This document shows, piece by piece, positions 1 through 9,139 of a stretch of 64,000 bases of DNA. Under the pieces are notes generated by a model. The model was not told where the DNA came from, made no database searches, and was given only the letters and a program-made list of their open reading frames with translations. Source of the DNA: CALOAD01 sp942491415 (lineage in GTDB: Bacteria > Cyanobacteriota > Vampirovibrionia > Gastranaerophilales > CALOAD01). The stretch lies in NCBI GenBank assembly GCA_942491415.1, contig CALOAD010000014.1, forward strand, positions 124,001 to 188,000, in the 5' to 3' direction. A program made the position numbers and the translations under genes. The number at the start of each line of letters is the position of its first letter. Position 1 is the first letter of the stretch.

Positions 1-1
1 A

Positions 2-871
2 CTCGTACTGGGAGCAGTTCCTGAATGGGCTTTTGATATTGCTGTTAAAAACGATATTCAACTCTCAATATTTACTAAAGAACATATTAAAGCTTGCAAA
101 AAAACATACAAAAAACTAAATATAAAACCTAAAATTCATATAAAAGTGGACACCGGTATGAATCGTATAGGAGTTGCTTTTCAAGAATTTCAAGGTTTTT
201 TTGATCAGGTTTTAAATTCAAAAGCGATAGACCTTAAAGGGGTTTTTACGCATCTGGCATGTGCTGAAAATGAACAAATATCTAGCCTTCAAAAATCGCA
301 CTGGGAAAGCATAATACATCAACTTAAAGATAAAGAAATACTTCTTCATTGCGTTAATACATCAGGTCTTATTGGATACCCGGAACTGCACTACAATATG
401 GTTAGAGCCGGTATCGGAATATACGGTTTAATGCCTGATTTACATAAAAATTGCAATAATATTCCAGAATTAAAGCAAGTACTTGGTCTAAAAGGCAGAA
501 TAATACATACGCATACAATCCCTCCAAATTCGGGGGTCAGCTACGGATACAGTTTTATATCAAAAAAAGAAGTAACTGTAGCTACAATACCCATTGGTTA
601 CGCAGATGGGATTTCAAGAAATCTATCTAACAGAATTTACGGACTTATTAAAGGACAAAAAGTTCAACAAATCGGTAATATAACAATGGATCAAATGATG
701 TTTGATATAACAGATATTGAAAATATCAAAACAGGCGATATAATAACCCTTCTAGGAGAAGATAACGGAAGTTTTATAACCATTGAGGAATGGGCAAACC
801 TTTTAAATACAATTAATTATGAAATAACATGCCGGCTAAAAGTCCGTTTACCGAGAGTGTACACCCGATAG
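2..871 (+). CDS. alr: Alanine racemase, 5' end cut by window edge
   Basis: PLP-dependent racemase that interconverts L- and D-alanine to supply D-alanine for peptidoglycan. The reading frame is open from base 2, so the N-terminal part with the PLP-binding lysine lies outside the window. Visible family signatures are KVDTGMNRIG, then FTHLACAE, the NTSG and RAGIGIYG segments of the barrel domain, and in the C-terminal beta domain the catalytic-tyrosine motif VSYGYSF, GYADG and MDQMMFDI. A GTG at 146 could be mistaken for a start, but conserved sequence continues upstream of it. The last 24 bases overlap, tail to tail, the 3' end of the MATE gene on the other strand. The identification is firm; only the true start is missing. 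Confidence 0.95.
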   Translation, partial: LVLGAVPEWAFDIAVKNDIQLSIFTKEHIKACKKTYKKLNIKPKIHIKVDTGMNRIGVAFQEFQGFFDQVLNSKAIDLKGVFTHLACAENEQISSLQKSHWESIIHQLKDKEILLHCVNTSGLIGYPELHYNMVRAGIGIYGLMPDLHKNCNNIPELKQVLGLKGRIIHTHTIPPNSGVSYGYSFISKKEVTVATIPIGYADGISRNLSNRIYGLIKGQKVQQIGNITMDQMMFDITDIENIKTGDIITLLGEDNGSFITIEEWANLLNTINYEITCRLKVRLPRVYTR

Positions 872-2185
872 TTCTTTAAAATTTTTAAGTTTAAACAAAA
901 TAATACAGCCTAAAACAATAGAACTTGTGAACAAAGTAACGGCAAGACCAATCCAATAACCTGTTAATTGCATGTTGTATTTAAACGCTAAAACCGATCC
1001 TAATGGAATACCTATTATCCAATAAGAGATAAAGGTTGTGTAAAAAACCGGTTTTGTCAGCTGCATCCCTTTTAATACTCCACCCAACATTACCTGAAGA
1101 CCGTCAAAAAGCTGAAAAGCAGCAGCTATATGCAATATTCCGACACCAATAGCTAATATTTGAGGATCATCGGTGAAGAATGAAATGATTTGCTCAGGAA
1201 AAACAACAAATAAAAATGCACTAAATATCATAAAGCCAAGAACCAAAACCAGCGCCGATAAAATACTTTCCTTGATTTTTTGATAATCTTTACGACCATA
1301 GGCATAGCCTACTCTTACTGCAACTGCATTTGATATAGCCAAAGGAACCATAAAAACTATGGCAATAAGTGTTATAACAATGTTGTGCGTTGCCGCTTGC
1401 AGACTTGATATCCTTCCTATTATAAGAGTTATAATATTGAACCCTAAGAATTCAAAAAATAACGAGAGTGAGATTGGATAACCAACTTTTATGAGCTCTT
1501 TTATATAATCTTTGTCCATATGGAATTTAACATTGAAAAACCTTACACAGTAAAGAATCAAAGCCAATCCCATGAATGTCCTTATTATAAGACTTGATAT
1601 TGCTAAACCCTTTACCCCAAGTTCAGGAATAGGTCCAAACCCAAATACTAATACTGCATTTAAAGCCAGGTTTAAAAATATAGCCAAAACAGCTACAAAA
1701 TTTGCGAAAAAGACTCTTTCATAAGCTTGCAAAAACTCTTTAATAGCTTGATATATATAAGCTCCAAAAAGTGAAAAACTACAAATTAAGATATAATCCT
1801 TAATATCATTGACTAATATTTTTTCAAAACCTAAATGAGGAACCAAAGGGACAAATAAAAGAGAAATAAGACAAAAAATAGCCGATAAAATAAGGGTATA
1901 AAAAATATTAACTTTTAAAAGTTTTTTTACGGGTTTTTTCTGACCTAAATGACTTGATAAAACAGGCGATATACTGAATAAAAGCCCTTGTCCGAATATC
2001 ATTATTGTAGCTAAGATCGCACTGGCTATACTTATTGCCGCTAAAGTATTACTCGAATGTTTCGAAGCTATAAATACATCACCTGCGCCTATTAATATCT
2101 GCCCGAGCTGACCTATTATAAGAGGGATAGAGAAGATTAATAGACTTTTTATGTTATCTTTTAAGAAAATAAATTTTTTCACCAA
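848..2185 (-). CDS. MATE-family multidrug/cation efflux transporter
   Basis: Inner-membrane antiporter of the MATE (NorM/DinF-like) family, expected to export cationic or toxic compounds in exchange for Na+ or H+. The 445-residue protein has about twelve hydrophobic segments in two similar halves. Its N-terminal stretch (SIPLIIGQLGQILIGAGDVF) is the usual first MATE helix region, and length matches the family norm of about 450. It lies convergent to alr with a 24-base overlap and is transcribed away from the phosphohexomutase gene, so it seems monocistronic. The substrate cannot be read from sequence. Confidence 0.9.
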   Translation of the reverse strand: MVKKFIFLKDNIKSLLIFSIPLIIGQLGQILIGAGDVFIASKHSSNTLAAISIASAILATIMIFGQGLLFSISPVLSSHLGQKKPVKKLLKVNIFYTLILSAIFCLISLLFVPLVPHLGFEKILVNDIKDYILICSFSLFGAYIYQAIKEFLQAYERVFFANFVAVLAIFLNLALNAVLVFGFGPIPELGVKGLAISSLIIRTFMGLALILYCVRFFNVKFHMDKDYIKELIKVGYPISLSLFFEFLGFNIITLIIGRISSLQAATHNIVITLIAIVFMVPLAISNAVAVRVGYAYGRKDYQKIKESILSALVLVLGFMIFSAFLFVVFPEQIISFFTDDPQILAIGVGILHIAAAFQLFDGLQVMLGGVLKGMQLTKPVFYTTFISYWIIGIPLGSVLAFKYNMQLTGYWIGLAVTLFTSSIVLGCIILFKLKNFKELSGVHSR

Positions 2186-2252
2186 ACACCATCTAATTTA
2201 AAAATCCAGTATAATAACAATAACGCTACAACAAAAGGAGCAAAAATACAAA

Positions 2253-3674
2253 ATGGGAAACAACATAAAGTTTGGAACTGACGGCTGGAGAGCGATTATA
2301 GCAGAAGATTTTACCTTTGATAACGTAGAACTGGTTACAAAAGCTGTTGCAGCTTATATAAAAGAAACTTATCTTCCTTCAAAACCCATCATAGTAAGCT
2401 ACGATACGAGATTCTTAGCGGATAAATTCGCACAAAGATCGGCTGACGTACTATCTGCATTAGGTTTTAATGTTTTAATCACCCAAAGTTATGCACCTAC
2501 ACCTGTTATAGCTTATAGTGCAAAAAAATTAAAAACTGCCGGTGCTTTAATGTTCACAGCAAGTCATAACCCTCCTGAATACTGTGGAATAAAATATATA
2601 CCTGATTATGCAGGACCTGCAACTAAGGAAATTACAGACGTAATAGTAAATAATGTTCAAAAACTTCAAGAAGGTTCCGACATAATTAAAAAATCAGAAA
2701 AAAAAGGTTCTATGACTGAATTTAATCCCAAAGAAGATTATTTTGAATGGGTAAGAAAACTCATAGACTTTGAAAAAATAAGAGAATCAGGAATAAAAAT
2801 CCACTTTGATCCGTTATATGCAACCGCTTTAGGCTATTTTGATGAATTACTAAAAAGCGAAAATATAAACATTGATACCATTCATGATTGGCTTGATCCT
2901 TTATATGGGGGTGGAATGCCCGAACCAAAGCCTAAATTTTTGCAAGAACTAATAAAAAAAGTAAAAACAGACTACCCATCAGTAGGATTTAGTAATGATG
3001 GTGATGCCGATAGGTTTGGAGTTATTGACGAAAAAGGTCGTTTTATTACCCCTAATGAAGTTATAGCTGTTTTATTTAAACATCTTGTAAAAAACAAACA
3101 TCGAAAAGGTGGAATCGTAAAAACTGTAGCTGCCAGCTTGATGTTAAACAGACTTGCTGCAAAATTTGATATCCCTATTTACGAAACCCCTGTTGGCTTT
3201 AAATGGGTTGGCGAAATCATGAGACGAGAAGACATAGTTGTTGGTGGTGAAGAATCAGGCGGCTTAAGCATTTGGGGGCATATTCCTGAAAAAGACGGAA
3301 TTATTGCCAATTTGTGTATACTTGAAGCTATGGCGTACGAAGGAAAACCTCTTTTTGAAATAGTTGAAGACCTAAAAAAAGAAATCGGGGTAAATTTTAT
3401 AAACCATAGAATTGACTTGAAATTAACCGAAAAAGCAAAACAGAAAGCTATGAATATGTTTTTAAACGAACCGCCAAAAAATATTGGTAGTTTTGAAATA
3501 CAAAAAACAAGCAAAAAAGACGGTGTAAAATTCTATTTTGAAGACGGAAACTCTTGGATACTTGTAAGACCAAGCGGAACAGAGCCGTTATTACGTATTT
3601 ATTTTGAAACTGACAGTGTTGAAAAAATGGAAAATTTAACCAATGAAGTCAAAACGTTAATAAGTAAATTATAA
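2253..3674 (+). CDS. Alpha-D-phosphohexomutase (phosphoglucomutase/phosphomannomutase family)
   Basis: Interconverts hexose 1- and 6-phosphates through a phosphoserine intermediate. The 473-residue protein shows all family signatures: the phosphoserine loop TASHNPP with the active serine near residue 107, the Mg2+-binding DGDADRF near 249-255, the sugar-binding GGEESGG, and the C-terminal phosphate loop RPSGTEPLLRIY. Length and loops match the roughly 470-residue phosphoglucomutase/phosphomannomutase group rather than GlmM (about 445). A link to manC at 30.8 kb (mannose 1-phosphate supply) or to glycogen metabolism is possible. Substrate preference cannot be settled from sequence. An AAAGGAG sequence lies about ten bases before the ATG. 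Confidence 0.9.
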   Translation: MGNNIKFGTDGWRAIIAEDFTFDNVELVTKAVAAYIKETYLPSKPIIVSYDTRFLADKFAQRSADVLSALGFNVLITQSYAPTPVIAYSAKKLKTAGALMFTASHNPPEYCGIKYIPDYAGPATKEITDVIVNNVQKLQEGSDIIKKSEKKGSMTEFNPKEDYFEWVRKLIDFEKIRESGIKIHFDPLYATALGYFDELLKSENINIDTIHDWLDPLYGGGMPEPKPKFLQELIKKVKTDYPSVGFSNDGDADRFGVIDEKGRFITPNEVIAVLFKHLVKNKHRKGGIVKTVAASLMLNRLAAKFDIPIYETPVGFKWVGEIMRREDIVVGGEESGGLSIWGHIPEKDGIIANLCILEAMAYEGKPLFEIVEDLKKEIGVNFINHRIDLKLTEKAKQKAMNMFLNEPPKNIGSFEIQKTSKKDGVKFYFEDGNSWILVRPSGTEPLLRIYFETDSVEKMENLTNEVKTLISKL

Positions 3675-3687
3675 TAATTACAAAAAA

Positions 3688-4125
3688 TTATTTCTTACAA
3701 AAATCTTTAAAAGAGTCGAAAACTTTTTTATGTTCAGGCTTTGTCGATTTGAAAAATTCATTAAAACAACGCATTTTATCAAAAACTATTTCCGAAATAA
3801 CATGTTCCATTCGACAAGCATTTTGAGCTGCTTCTTCTTTTTCAATATCAAGAAAATTCACTAAAAATTCTTTTATCGTAGCGTGCTTTTGAGCAACTTT
3901 TTGAGCTATTTTTTCTCCTTCAATAGTCATTGTAATAGACTCATAAGGCGCATAATTTATAAAACCTTTTTTAGAAAGAGTTTTTAACGCTTCTGTAACC
4001 GAAGACTTGCCCACTTGAAGATTTTTAGAAATATCAATAGCTCTAGCCGATCCTTTTTGATTGACAAGATCGTAAATCGTCTCTAAATAATCCTCCAAAC
4101 TAGAGGAAACTTTTTTGTTTTTCAA
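3688..4125 (-). CDS. DtxR/MntR-family metal-dependent transcriptional regulator
   Basis: Metal-sensing repressor of the DtxR/MntR family, 145 residues. The N-terminus begins with the typical SLEDYLETIYDLV helix followed by a winged helix-turn-helix (DISKNLQVGKSSVTEALKTL, recognition helix near residues 36-50). The following dimerisation/metal-binding domain includes RMEHVISE, which supplies the expected Cys/Met-Glu-His metal ligands. There is no C-terminal SH3-like domain, so it is the short MntR-like form. No metal transporter gene lies beside it, so iron versus manganese cannot be assigned. A near-palindrome overlapping its own promoter suggests autoregulation. Confidence 0.88.
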   Translation of the reverse strand: MKNKKVSSSLEDYLETIYDLVNQKGSARAIDISKNLQVGKSSVTEALKTLSKKGFINYAPYESITMTIEGEKIAQKVAQKHATIKEFLVNFLDIEKEEAAQNACRMEHVISEIVFDKMRCFNEFFKSTKPEHKKVFDSFKDFCKK

Positions 4126-4152
4126 TTTTTATTGTTCCTTCGTTAATACTTT

Positions 4153-4185
4153 CTTAAAATAAGTTATTCTTAGTATCGTTGTCAA
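4153..4185 (-). promoter_or_regulatory. Promoter with candidate operator before the DtxR/MntR-type gene
   Basis: On the minus strand a consensus -35 box TTGACA (4185-4180) is followed after 18 bases by TATTTT (4161-4156, 4 of 6 to TATAAT). A 21-base near-palindrome, CTTAAAATAA-G-TTATTCTTAG (4153-4173, 8 of 10 arm positions paired), covers the -10 region. This position suits a repressor operator, and autoregulation is common in this family. The repeat is not the classical DtxR or MntR box, so the assignment is inference. Confidence 0.5.
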
Positions 4186-4225
4186 GTTTTGCACCGATCA
4201 AAAAAATTAATAAAATTTTAATAAC

Positions 4226-6313
4226 TTACTCCAAAATCCATTTTTCAAGAATTCCAACTGACAAATCGTCAATAAATCTTGAAGGTTTTGATAAAATCAT
4301 GCCGGTAGTATAATCAAACATATCTATAGGATAACTAAGATATAGATTATTTTTAGCTCTTGTGGTTGCTACATACATCAGTCTCAACTCCTCTTCAAGA
4401 TCTTCTTGGCTGTTAAAAGAAAATACTGAAGGAAATCTACCGTCCACTGCTCCTGTAATAAACACAGAATCCCACTCTAATCCTTTTGCAGAATGTATTG
4501 TAGATATTGTAAGGTATTCGTCTTGAATCGAACCGTCCACATCTGTGATGCTTGATTCAGGAGGTTCAATTGCCAGATCACTCAAGAATTTCTCAAGGGA
4601 ATCGTAGTTCTCTGCAAGATAAATAAAATGCTCAAGGTCTTTTTCACGTTTTGTACTATCATCATATTTATCAGCTAAAATTGGTAAATAATAATCAATT
4701 AAAATCTTTGTAACAGCAGAAGGGTCTTTAGTTTGAGCTTTAATATTATTTATTGTATTTATCAGCTTTTCCAACCCATCCTTGCTACGCCCGGCTGTAG
4801 GTAAAAGCTTTATAGAAAGATCTTGTTGCTGTGATAAAATCGGCACCAACTTCTTGCAAGAAGTATTTCCAATTCCGCTAATCAACAAAAGAATCCTATT
4901 CCAGCTTATTTGATCTTCTACATTAACTAAAACCCTCAAATGAGATATTATGTCTTTAATGTGAGCTGTTTCAATAAATTTAAACCCGCCAAACTTTTTG
5001 AACGGAATGCCCTTTTTACCAAGTTCCATTTCAATGTTATATGTACTTCTGCCACTTCTGGCAAGGATTGCAATATCATTAAGCGAAATACCCTCTTCTA
5101 TTAACTCTAAAGTTCTTTGAGTAACGAATTCAGCTTCAGTTTGTTGATCAGGAGCAGCTATAACAGCAGGAATTTCTCCAACTTTTCTTTCTGTAAAAAG
5201 GTTTTTCGTATATTTTTCTTCCGCTTTTCTAATAATTTCATTGGTCAAATCAAGAATTTTTTGAGTGCTTCTATAATTTTGCTCCAATTTGATAACATTT
5301 GCACCCTCAAAGATATTCGGAAAATTCATTATATTTTTAAAATTTGCACCTCTAAAAGAATAAATACTTTGCGAATCATCTCCCACTGCCATTACATTAT
5401 CGTGCTCGGACGCCAAAAGCTTTACTATATCAGCTTGAATGGTATTTGTATCTTGATATTCATCTATCATTATATATTTATATTTATTCGACAATCTTGT
5501 TCTTATCTCTTCATTAGCTTCTAAAAGTGTTCTTAAGTATAAAAGCAAATCATCATAGTCCAATAAAGAGTGAGAACGTTTATACACAGTGTAGTTTTCG
5601 CAAATTTTTATTATATTTTCAGTACATTCCACAAAATTAGGAAACTCTTTTTTTATTATTTTTTCAATCGGTTGGTTTTTATTTATCGCTTTTGAATAAA
5701 TATTTAAAATGGTGCCTTTTCTAGGGAATCTACGTTCCTTCGGGTTAATAAAATTCCCTCTTATCAGGTTAATTACATCCTCAGCATCTGCTCTATCCAT
5801 TATTGTGAAATTATTTTTCAAATCAAGTTTGTTTGAATATTTTCTTAAAATTATATTAGCAAATGAGTGAAAAGTACCACCTGCCACTTTTTCACATCTG
5901 GAATCCAATATCAAAGTAGCCCTATTAAGCATTTCTTGGGCAGCTTTTCTGGTAAATGTCAAAAGCAAAATATTTTCAGGAGAAACACCCGACTCTATTA
6001 AACGTGCAACTCGGTACACAAGAGTTCTTGTTTTACCCGAACCCGCACCCGCTATAACCAAAACTGGTCCTTGAGTTGCAACAACAGCATCATACTGACT
6101 TTTATTGAGTTCTTTTTCATAATCGATTTCATATTCAATAGAACTGGAATCCGACTGCTTTTTCAATACATATTTTTTGACAGCAACTGCGTCTTGTCCA
6201 CTTGGGGAGTTTTGATTTTTTAAAAGATTATTATCCATGTTTATATTATAATTCAAGAATAAATTTGATGACACCGCTTTTTTCTTGTCGCAAAGATTTT
6301 TCGTCTTTTTCAC
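4226..6313 (-). CDS. UvrD/PcrA/Rep-type superfamily 1 DNA helicase
   Basis: 3'-5' ATP-dependent DNA helicase for repair or replication restart. The 695-residue protein contains, in order: the Q-motif region LNKSQYDAV (about residue 69), Walker A AGAGSGKTRTL, the TFTRKAAQEM motif, a Walker B MIDEYQDTN, DDSQSIYSFRGA (motif III), LEQNYRST (motif IV), STIHSAKGLEWD (motif V) and RLMYVATTRAKN (motif VI). This is a complete SF1A set. The frame extends to a GTG at 6313, but the ATG at 6238 (residue 26) is an alternative; a TATAAT lies only about eight bases before that ATG, so the true start is unresolved. The long polar N-terminus before the Q motif is unusual. UvrD, PcrA and Rep cannot be told apart here. 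Confidence 0.92.
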   Translation of the reverse strand: MKKTKNLCDKKKAVSSNLFLNYNINMDNNLLKNQNSPSGQDAVAVKKYVLKKQSDSSSIEYEIDYEKELNKSQYDAVVATQGPVLVIAGAGSGKTRTLVYRVARLIESGVSPENILLLTFTRKAAQEMLNRATLILDSRCEKVAGGTFHSFANIILRKYSNKLDLKNNFTIMDRADAEDVINLIRGNFINPKERRFPRKGTILNIYSKAINKNQPIEKIIKKEFPNFVECTENIIKICENYTVYKRSHSLLDYDDLLLYLRTLLEANEEIRTRLSNKYKYIMIDEYQDTNTIQADIVKLLASEHDNVMAVGDDSQSIYSFRGANFKNIMNFPNIFEGANVIKLEQNYRSTQKILDLTNEIIRKAEEKYTKNLFTERKVGEIPAVIAAPDQQTEAEFVTQRTLELIEEGISLNDIAILARSGRSTYNIEMELGKKGIPFKKFGGFKFIETAHIKDIISHLRVLVNVEDQISWNRILLLISGIGNTSCKKLVPILSQQQDLSIKLLPTAGRSKDGLEKLINTINNIKAQTKDPSAVTKILIDYYLPILADKYDDSTKREKDLEHFIYLAENYDSLEKFLSDLAIEPPESSITDVDGSIQDEYLTISTIHSAKGLEWDSVFITGAVDGRFPSVFSFNSQEDLEEELRLMYVATTRAKNNLYLSYPIDMFDYTTGMILSKPSRFIDDLSVGILEKWILE

Positions 6314-6463
6314 CTCGACAGATTGTTAATTGACAGTTTTATTTCATTATGTAAGCTTTTATTATAAAGGCAATAAATTAAGACCTTCATTATTTTATAA
6401 TAGTATTGAAAGTTATTATTAAAAAGTTGTTATTAAAGTATCATTATTAAATAAGGCCGTTTT

Positions 6464-7747
6464 ATGCAAGATCAAGAAAACAATTATTTTGCAAAAAAAG
6501 ATCCTCATAGAGGCTCCGATAATTTTATCTTAAAATGGGGGTTTGCCTCTATTATACTTAGCTTGTTAATAATAACAGCCATCGTAATGACAGGAAAAGA
6601 AACCGATGGCAACGTTTTTGTTAATGTATCAAGAAAAATAGATAAACAAGTCTCTGATATAACCAACAAAGTAAACCGATTGCCAATGGTCGGTGGAAAA
6701 CAAAACATACTTGTATTAGGTGTAGATTCTAACGGTAAAGCTACAGACCCATTCAAAGAAACCAGGAGCGATACTATTTTAATAGTTAACCTCGACCCGT
6801 TCTCTAAAACCGTCAATGTTATTTCAGTACCAAGAGACAGTAAGGTTTATATATCTGACAATCACGGAATAGGCAAAATAAATGCTGCGCATGCTTTAGG
6901 TGGTCCTGAACTTACAAAAAAAACAATCGAAGAGTCTTTAGGTATAAAAATTAATCATTATATAGTAATTAATTATCAAGGCGTTAAAGAGCTTGTAAAA
7001 GCTATAGGAGGCGTGCCTATTAATGTAGAAAAACGTATGAGCTACGTTGATAGAACTGCAAAACTAAGAATAAACCTTGATAAAGGAAAACAAATTCTAG
7101 ACCCTGAACAAGCTGAACAATATTTAAGATTCAGACATGATGCTCTTGGCGATATTGGTAGAATGCATCGTCAAAAATGGTTTGTATCGGCTTTATTGAA
7201 AAAATTTCAATCACCTTCAATTATTCCTAAAATACCTGAAATAGTTAAAGTTGTTGATAAATACGTGAGAACAGATTTTTCAGTGTATGAACTTTCAAAA
7301 TATGCAGCTTATGCAAAAGCTATAAAACTCAACCAAATTCAAACAGCCACACTGCCGGGAAAACCTTCTCAAAGTAGTTATTTAAGCTATTGGATATTAG
7401 ATCCTGAAAAATCTCAAGAAGTTATAGATCGTTTAATTTATAGAGATAGAATACCGGAGCATTTTGATACACTAAAAGTTGCTGTCTTATATAAAAGGAA
7501 ACTAAAAGAAAGGGCTGATGATGTTAAAGCCCTTATTGAAGATGAGCTAAATTACAAAGTAGCTTGCATGGCTAGAACTACGGATCCTCATTCGCAAATC
7601 CACGCTCATTCTTCTTTTGTAAGCCTAAAAACAGCAAAAGAATTTCGAAAATATATACCAGAGCTTAAAGAAGCTCAATTTATACTATCCCCTAATCAAT
7701 ATCTATGCGGGAAAGCAGATGTTACTTTAATATTATCGGATGATTAA
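6464..7747 (+). CDS. LCP (LytR-CpsA-Psr) family envelope protein with LytR C-terminal domain
   Basis: Membrane-anchored protein of the family that transfers lipid-linked glycopolymers onto peptidoglycan or other acceptors. The 427 residues comprise a short cytoplasmic tail, one membrane segment (about 24-45), an LCP domain (about 70-240) with NILVLGVDS, RSDTILIVNLDP, VPRDSKVYI and YLRFRHDALGDIGRMHRQ, and a C-terminal region (about 335-425, LKVAVLY onward) resembling the LytR_C domain. The arginines and aspartate used for pyrophosphate binding in the family are present. In diderm cyanobacterial relatives the acceptor is not well known, so the exact role is open. A TATAAT at 6396-6401 may be its -10 box. 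Confidence 0.88.
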   Translation: MQDQENNYFAKKDPHRGSDNFILKWGFASIILSLLIITAIVMTGKETDGNVFVNVSRKIDKQVSDITNKVNRLPMVGGKQNILVLGVDSNGKATDPFKETRSDTILIVNLDPFSKTVNVISVPRDSKVYISDNHGIGKINAAHALGGPELTKKTIEESLGIKINHYIVINYQGVKELVKAIGGVPINVEKRMSYVDRTAKLRINLDKGKQILDPEQAEQYLRFRHDALGDIGRMHRQKWFVSALLKKFQSPSIIPKIPEIVKVVDKYVRTDFSVYELSKYAAYAKAIKLNQIQTATLPGKPSQSSYLSYWILDPEKSQEVIDRLIYRDRIPEHFDTLKVAVLYKRKLKERADDVKALIEDELNYKVACMARTTDPHSQIHAHSSFVSLKTAKEFRKYIPELKEAQFILSPNQYLCGKADVTLILSDD

Positions 7748-7780
7748 AAAAATAGTACAGTTTATAAAAAGGGTGAGAAA

Positions 7781-8338
7781 ATGAATAATAAAAAAATAGT
7801 TATGTCTTTAATAGCGTTGTCATTAGTTTTTTCTATCAATGATGCTTCTGCTAAAACTAAAAAAGAAAACAGCAAAATCAAATCAAATGTTGAAAAACAA
7901 GTAAAATTAATGCCTAATAAAGTATTTGATCCGGAAAACACTGTGGGATTAAAACGCTCTGAGAATACATTGTTACGCATTAAAGACCTTATTAAACAAC
8001 AAAGATATGACGAAGCTGAAAAAATGGCAGAAAACTTATTGGTATGGATGGAAGATTCCACAGAATATCACACAGACCTTTTTAAAGCTTTAAAAAACCT
8101 TGAAACCGCTAGATCTCAAGCTGATATCGAAAAAGAATTGGCACTAAAATCAGCTGTTATAAGAGATGAAGTTATGTTTAACTACGGTCTTATTTTAATG
8201 AGGAAAAACAAGAAAAAACAAGCTGTAGAACATTTTGTAAATATTGTAAGATCTCAACCGTCTACAGATCTTGGACTTAGCTCTTATGAACTCCTTCAAA
8301 AAATGGGATTCACATACAAAATCCAATTAGAAGAATAA
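7781..8338 (+). CDS. Exported hypothetical protein, TPR-like helices
   Basis: Unrecognised 185-residue protein with a clear Sec signal peptide (basic start, hydrophobic residues about 5-20, likely cleavage after NDASA). The mature part is lysine-rich and helical; two stretches (about 65-90, DLIKQQRYDEAEKMAENLL, and 130-155, LILMRKNKKKQAVEHFVNI) look like helix pairs of tetratricopeptide type. It lies 33 bases after the LCP gene and ten bases before the nitroreductase gene on the same strand, so co-transcription is plausible. A periplasmic binding or scaffold role fits the sequence but is not shown by it. Confidence 0.65.
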   Translation: MNNKKIVMSLIALSLVFSINDASAKTKKENSKIKSNVEKQVKLMPNKVFDPENTVGLKRSENTLLRIKDLIKQQRYDEAEKMAENLLVWMEDSTEYHTDLFKALKNLETARSQADIEKELALKSAVIRDEVMFNYGLILMRKNKKKQAVEHFVNIVRSQPSTDLGLSSYELLQKMGFTYKIQLEE

Positions 8339-8347
8339 AGGCGTAAA

Positions 8348-8992
8348 ATGTTTCTTAATTTAGTAAAAAACAGGTTTAGCGTTAGATTTTTTAATTCTGA
8401 AATACCTTCAAAAGAAGAGATAGAGAATGTTCTAAAAGCAGGTAGGCTTGCCCCTTCTTGGGTTAATGTTCAACCCTGGCATTTTATAGTTGTTCAAAAC
8501 GATGAAACAAAAGAACTTTTATCAAAACTATCTCATGGGCAACCTCACGTAAAAACAGCTCCTATCATAATTGTTTGCTGTGGAGACAAAAACGCTTGGA
8601 AACAAGAAAACTACAAGGCAATGCTTGAATCAAGACCCGAAATTACAAAAGAAAAAATCGATAGAATAATGGGATTACCTGCTTTAAATCCTGAATTAGT
8701 AGGAGAAGAGGCAGTAACTATAAGAACAGTAGAAGAAGTTACTTACGCAACAGCATATATGACAATATCCGCTCAAGAACAAGGTCTTGGCTCTTGTGTT
8801 ATCGGAGGTATCGGCAATGAAATCACAAAATCAATACCTGATGTCTATAAAGAAGTTCGAAAAAAGCTACTTTTGCCTGATGGAGTAATTATAGTATCCC
8901 TTCTTTTGCTGGGTTATCCTTCTCAAGATATTAAAAAACCTGAAAAATCAAGAAAAAATTCCGATCAAATTATTTCATACGAAACCTATTAA
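8348..8992 (+). CDS. Nitroreductase-family flavoprotein
   Basis: FMN-dependent NAD(P)H oxidoreductase of the nitroreductase superfamily, 214 residues. The N-terminus has the FMN-binding signature NRFSVRFF with RLAPSWVNVQPWHFIVV (a variant of the SP/N-QPW motif), and the middle has the conserved EQGLGSCVIGG segment. The C-terminal KPEKSRKNSDQII corresponds to the usual basic tail. AAAGG precedes the ATG. The gene follows the exported hypothetical gene by ten bases. The natural substrate is unknown; the family covers nitroaromatics, quinones, flavin and enone reduction. Confidence 0.9.
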   Translation: MFLNLVKNRFSVRFFNSEIPSKEEIENVLKAGRLAPSWVNVQPWHFIVVQNDETKELLSKLSHGQPHVKTAPIIIVCCGDKNAWKQENYKAMLESRPEITKEKIDRIMGLPALNPELVGEEAVTIRTVEEVTYATAYMTISAQEQGLGSCVIGGIGNEITKSIPDVYKEVRKKLLLPDGVIIVSLLLLGYPSQDIKKPEKSRKNSDQIISYETY

Positions 8993-9139
8993 CTTAAATT
9001 TTAAATAAGCAAAATAGAACTCGAAAAAATATATTCGGGGAAATTTTTATTCACTACCAATTATCTGTATCAGAATTTGGCGTGTATTGTTATTCATGAT
9101 ACAAATAATATAGCTGACAGTTTATACGGAGAATTAATA

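Noticed and set aside
3179..3514. 111-codon minus-strand frame inside the phosphohexomutase gene
   Set aside because: Lies opposite the conserved GGEESGG region; no independent support.
5117..5524. 135-codon plus-strand frame inside the helicase gene
   Set aside because: Antisense to conserved helicase motifs; composition typical of a shadow frame.
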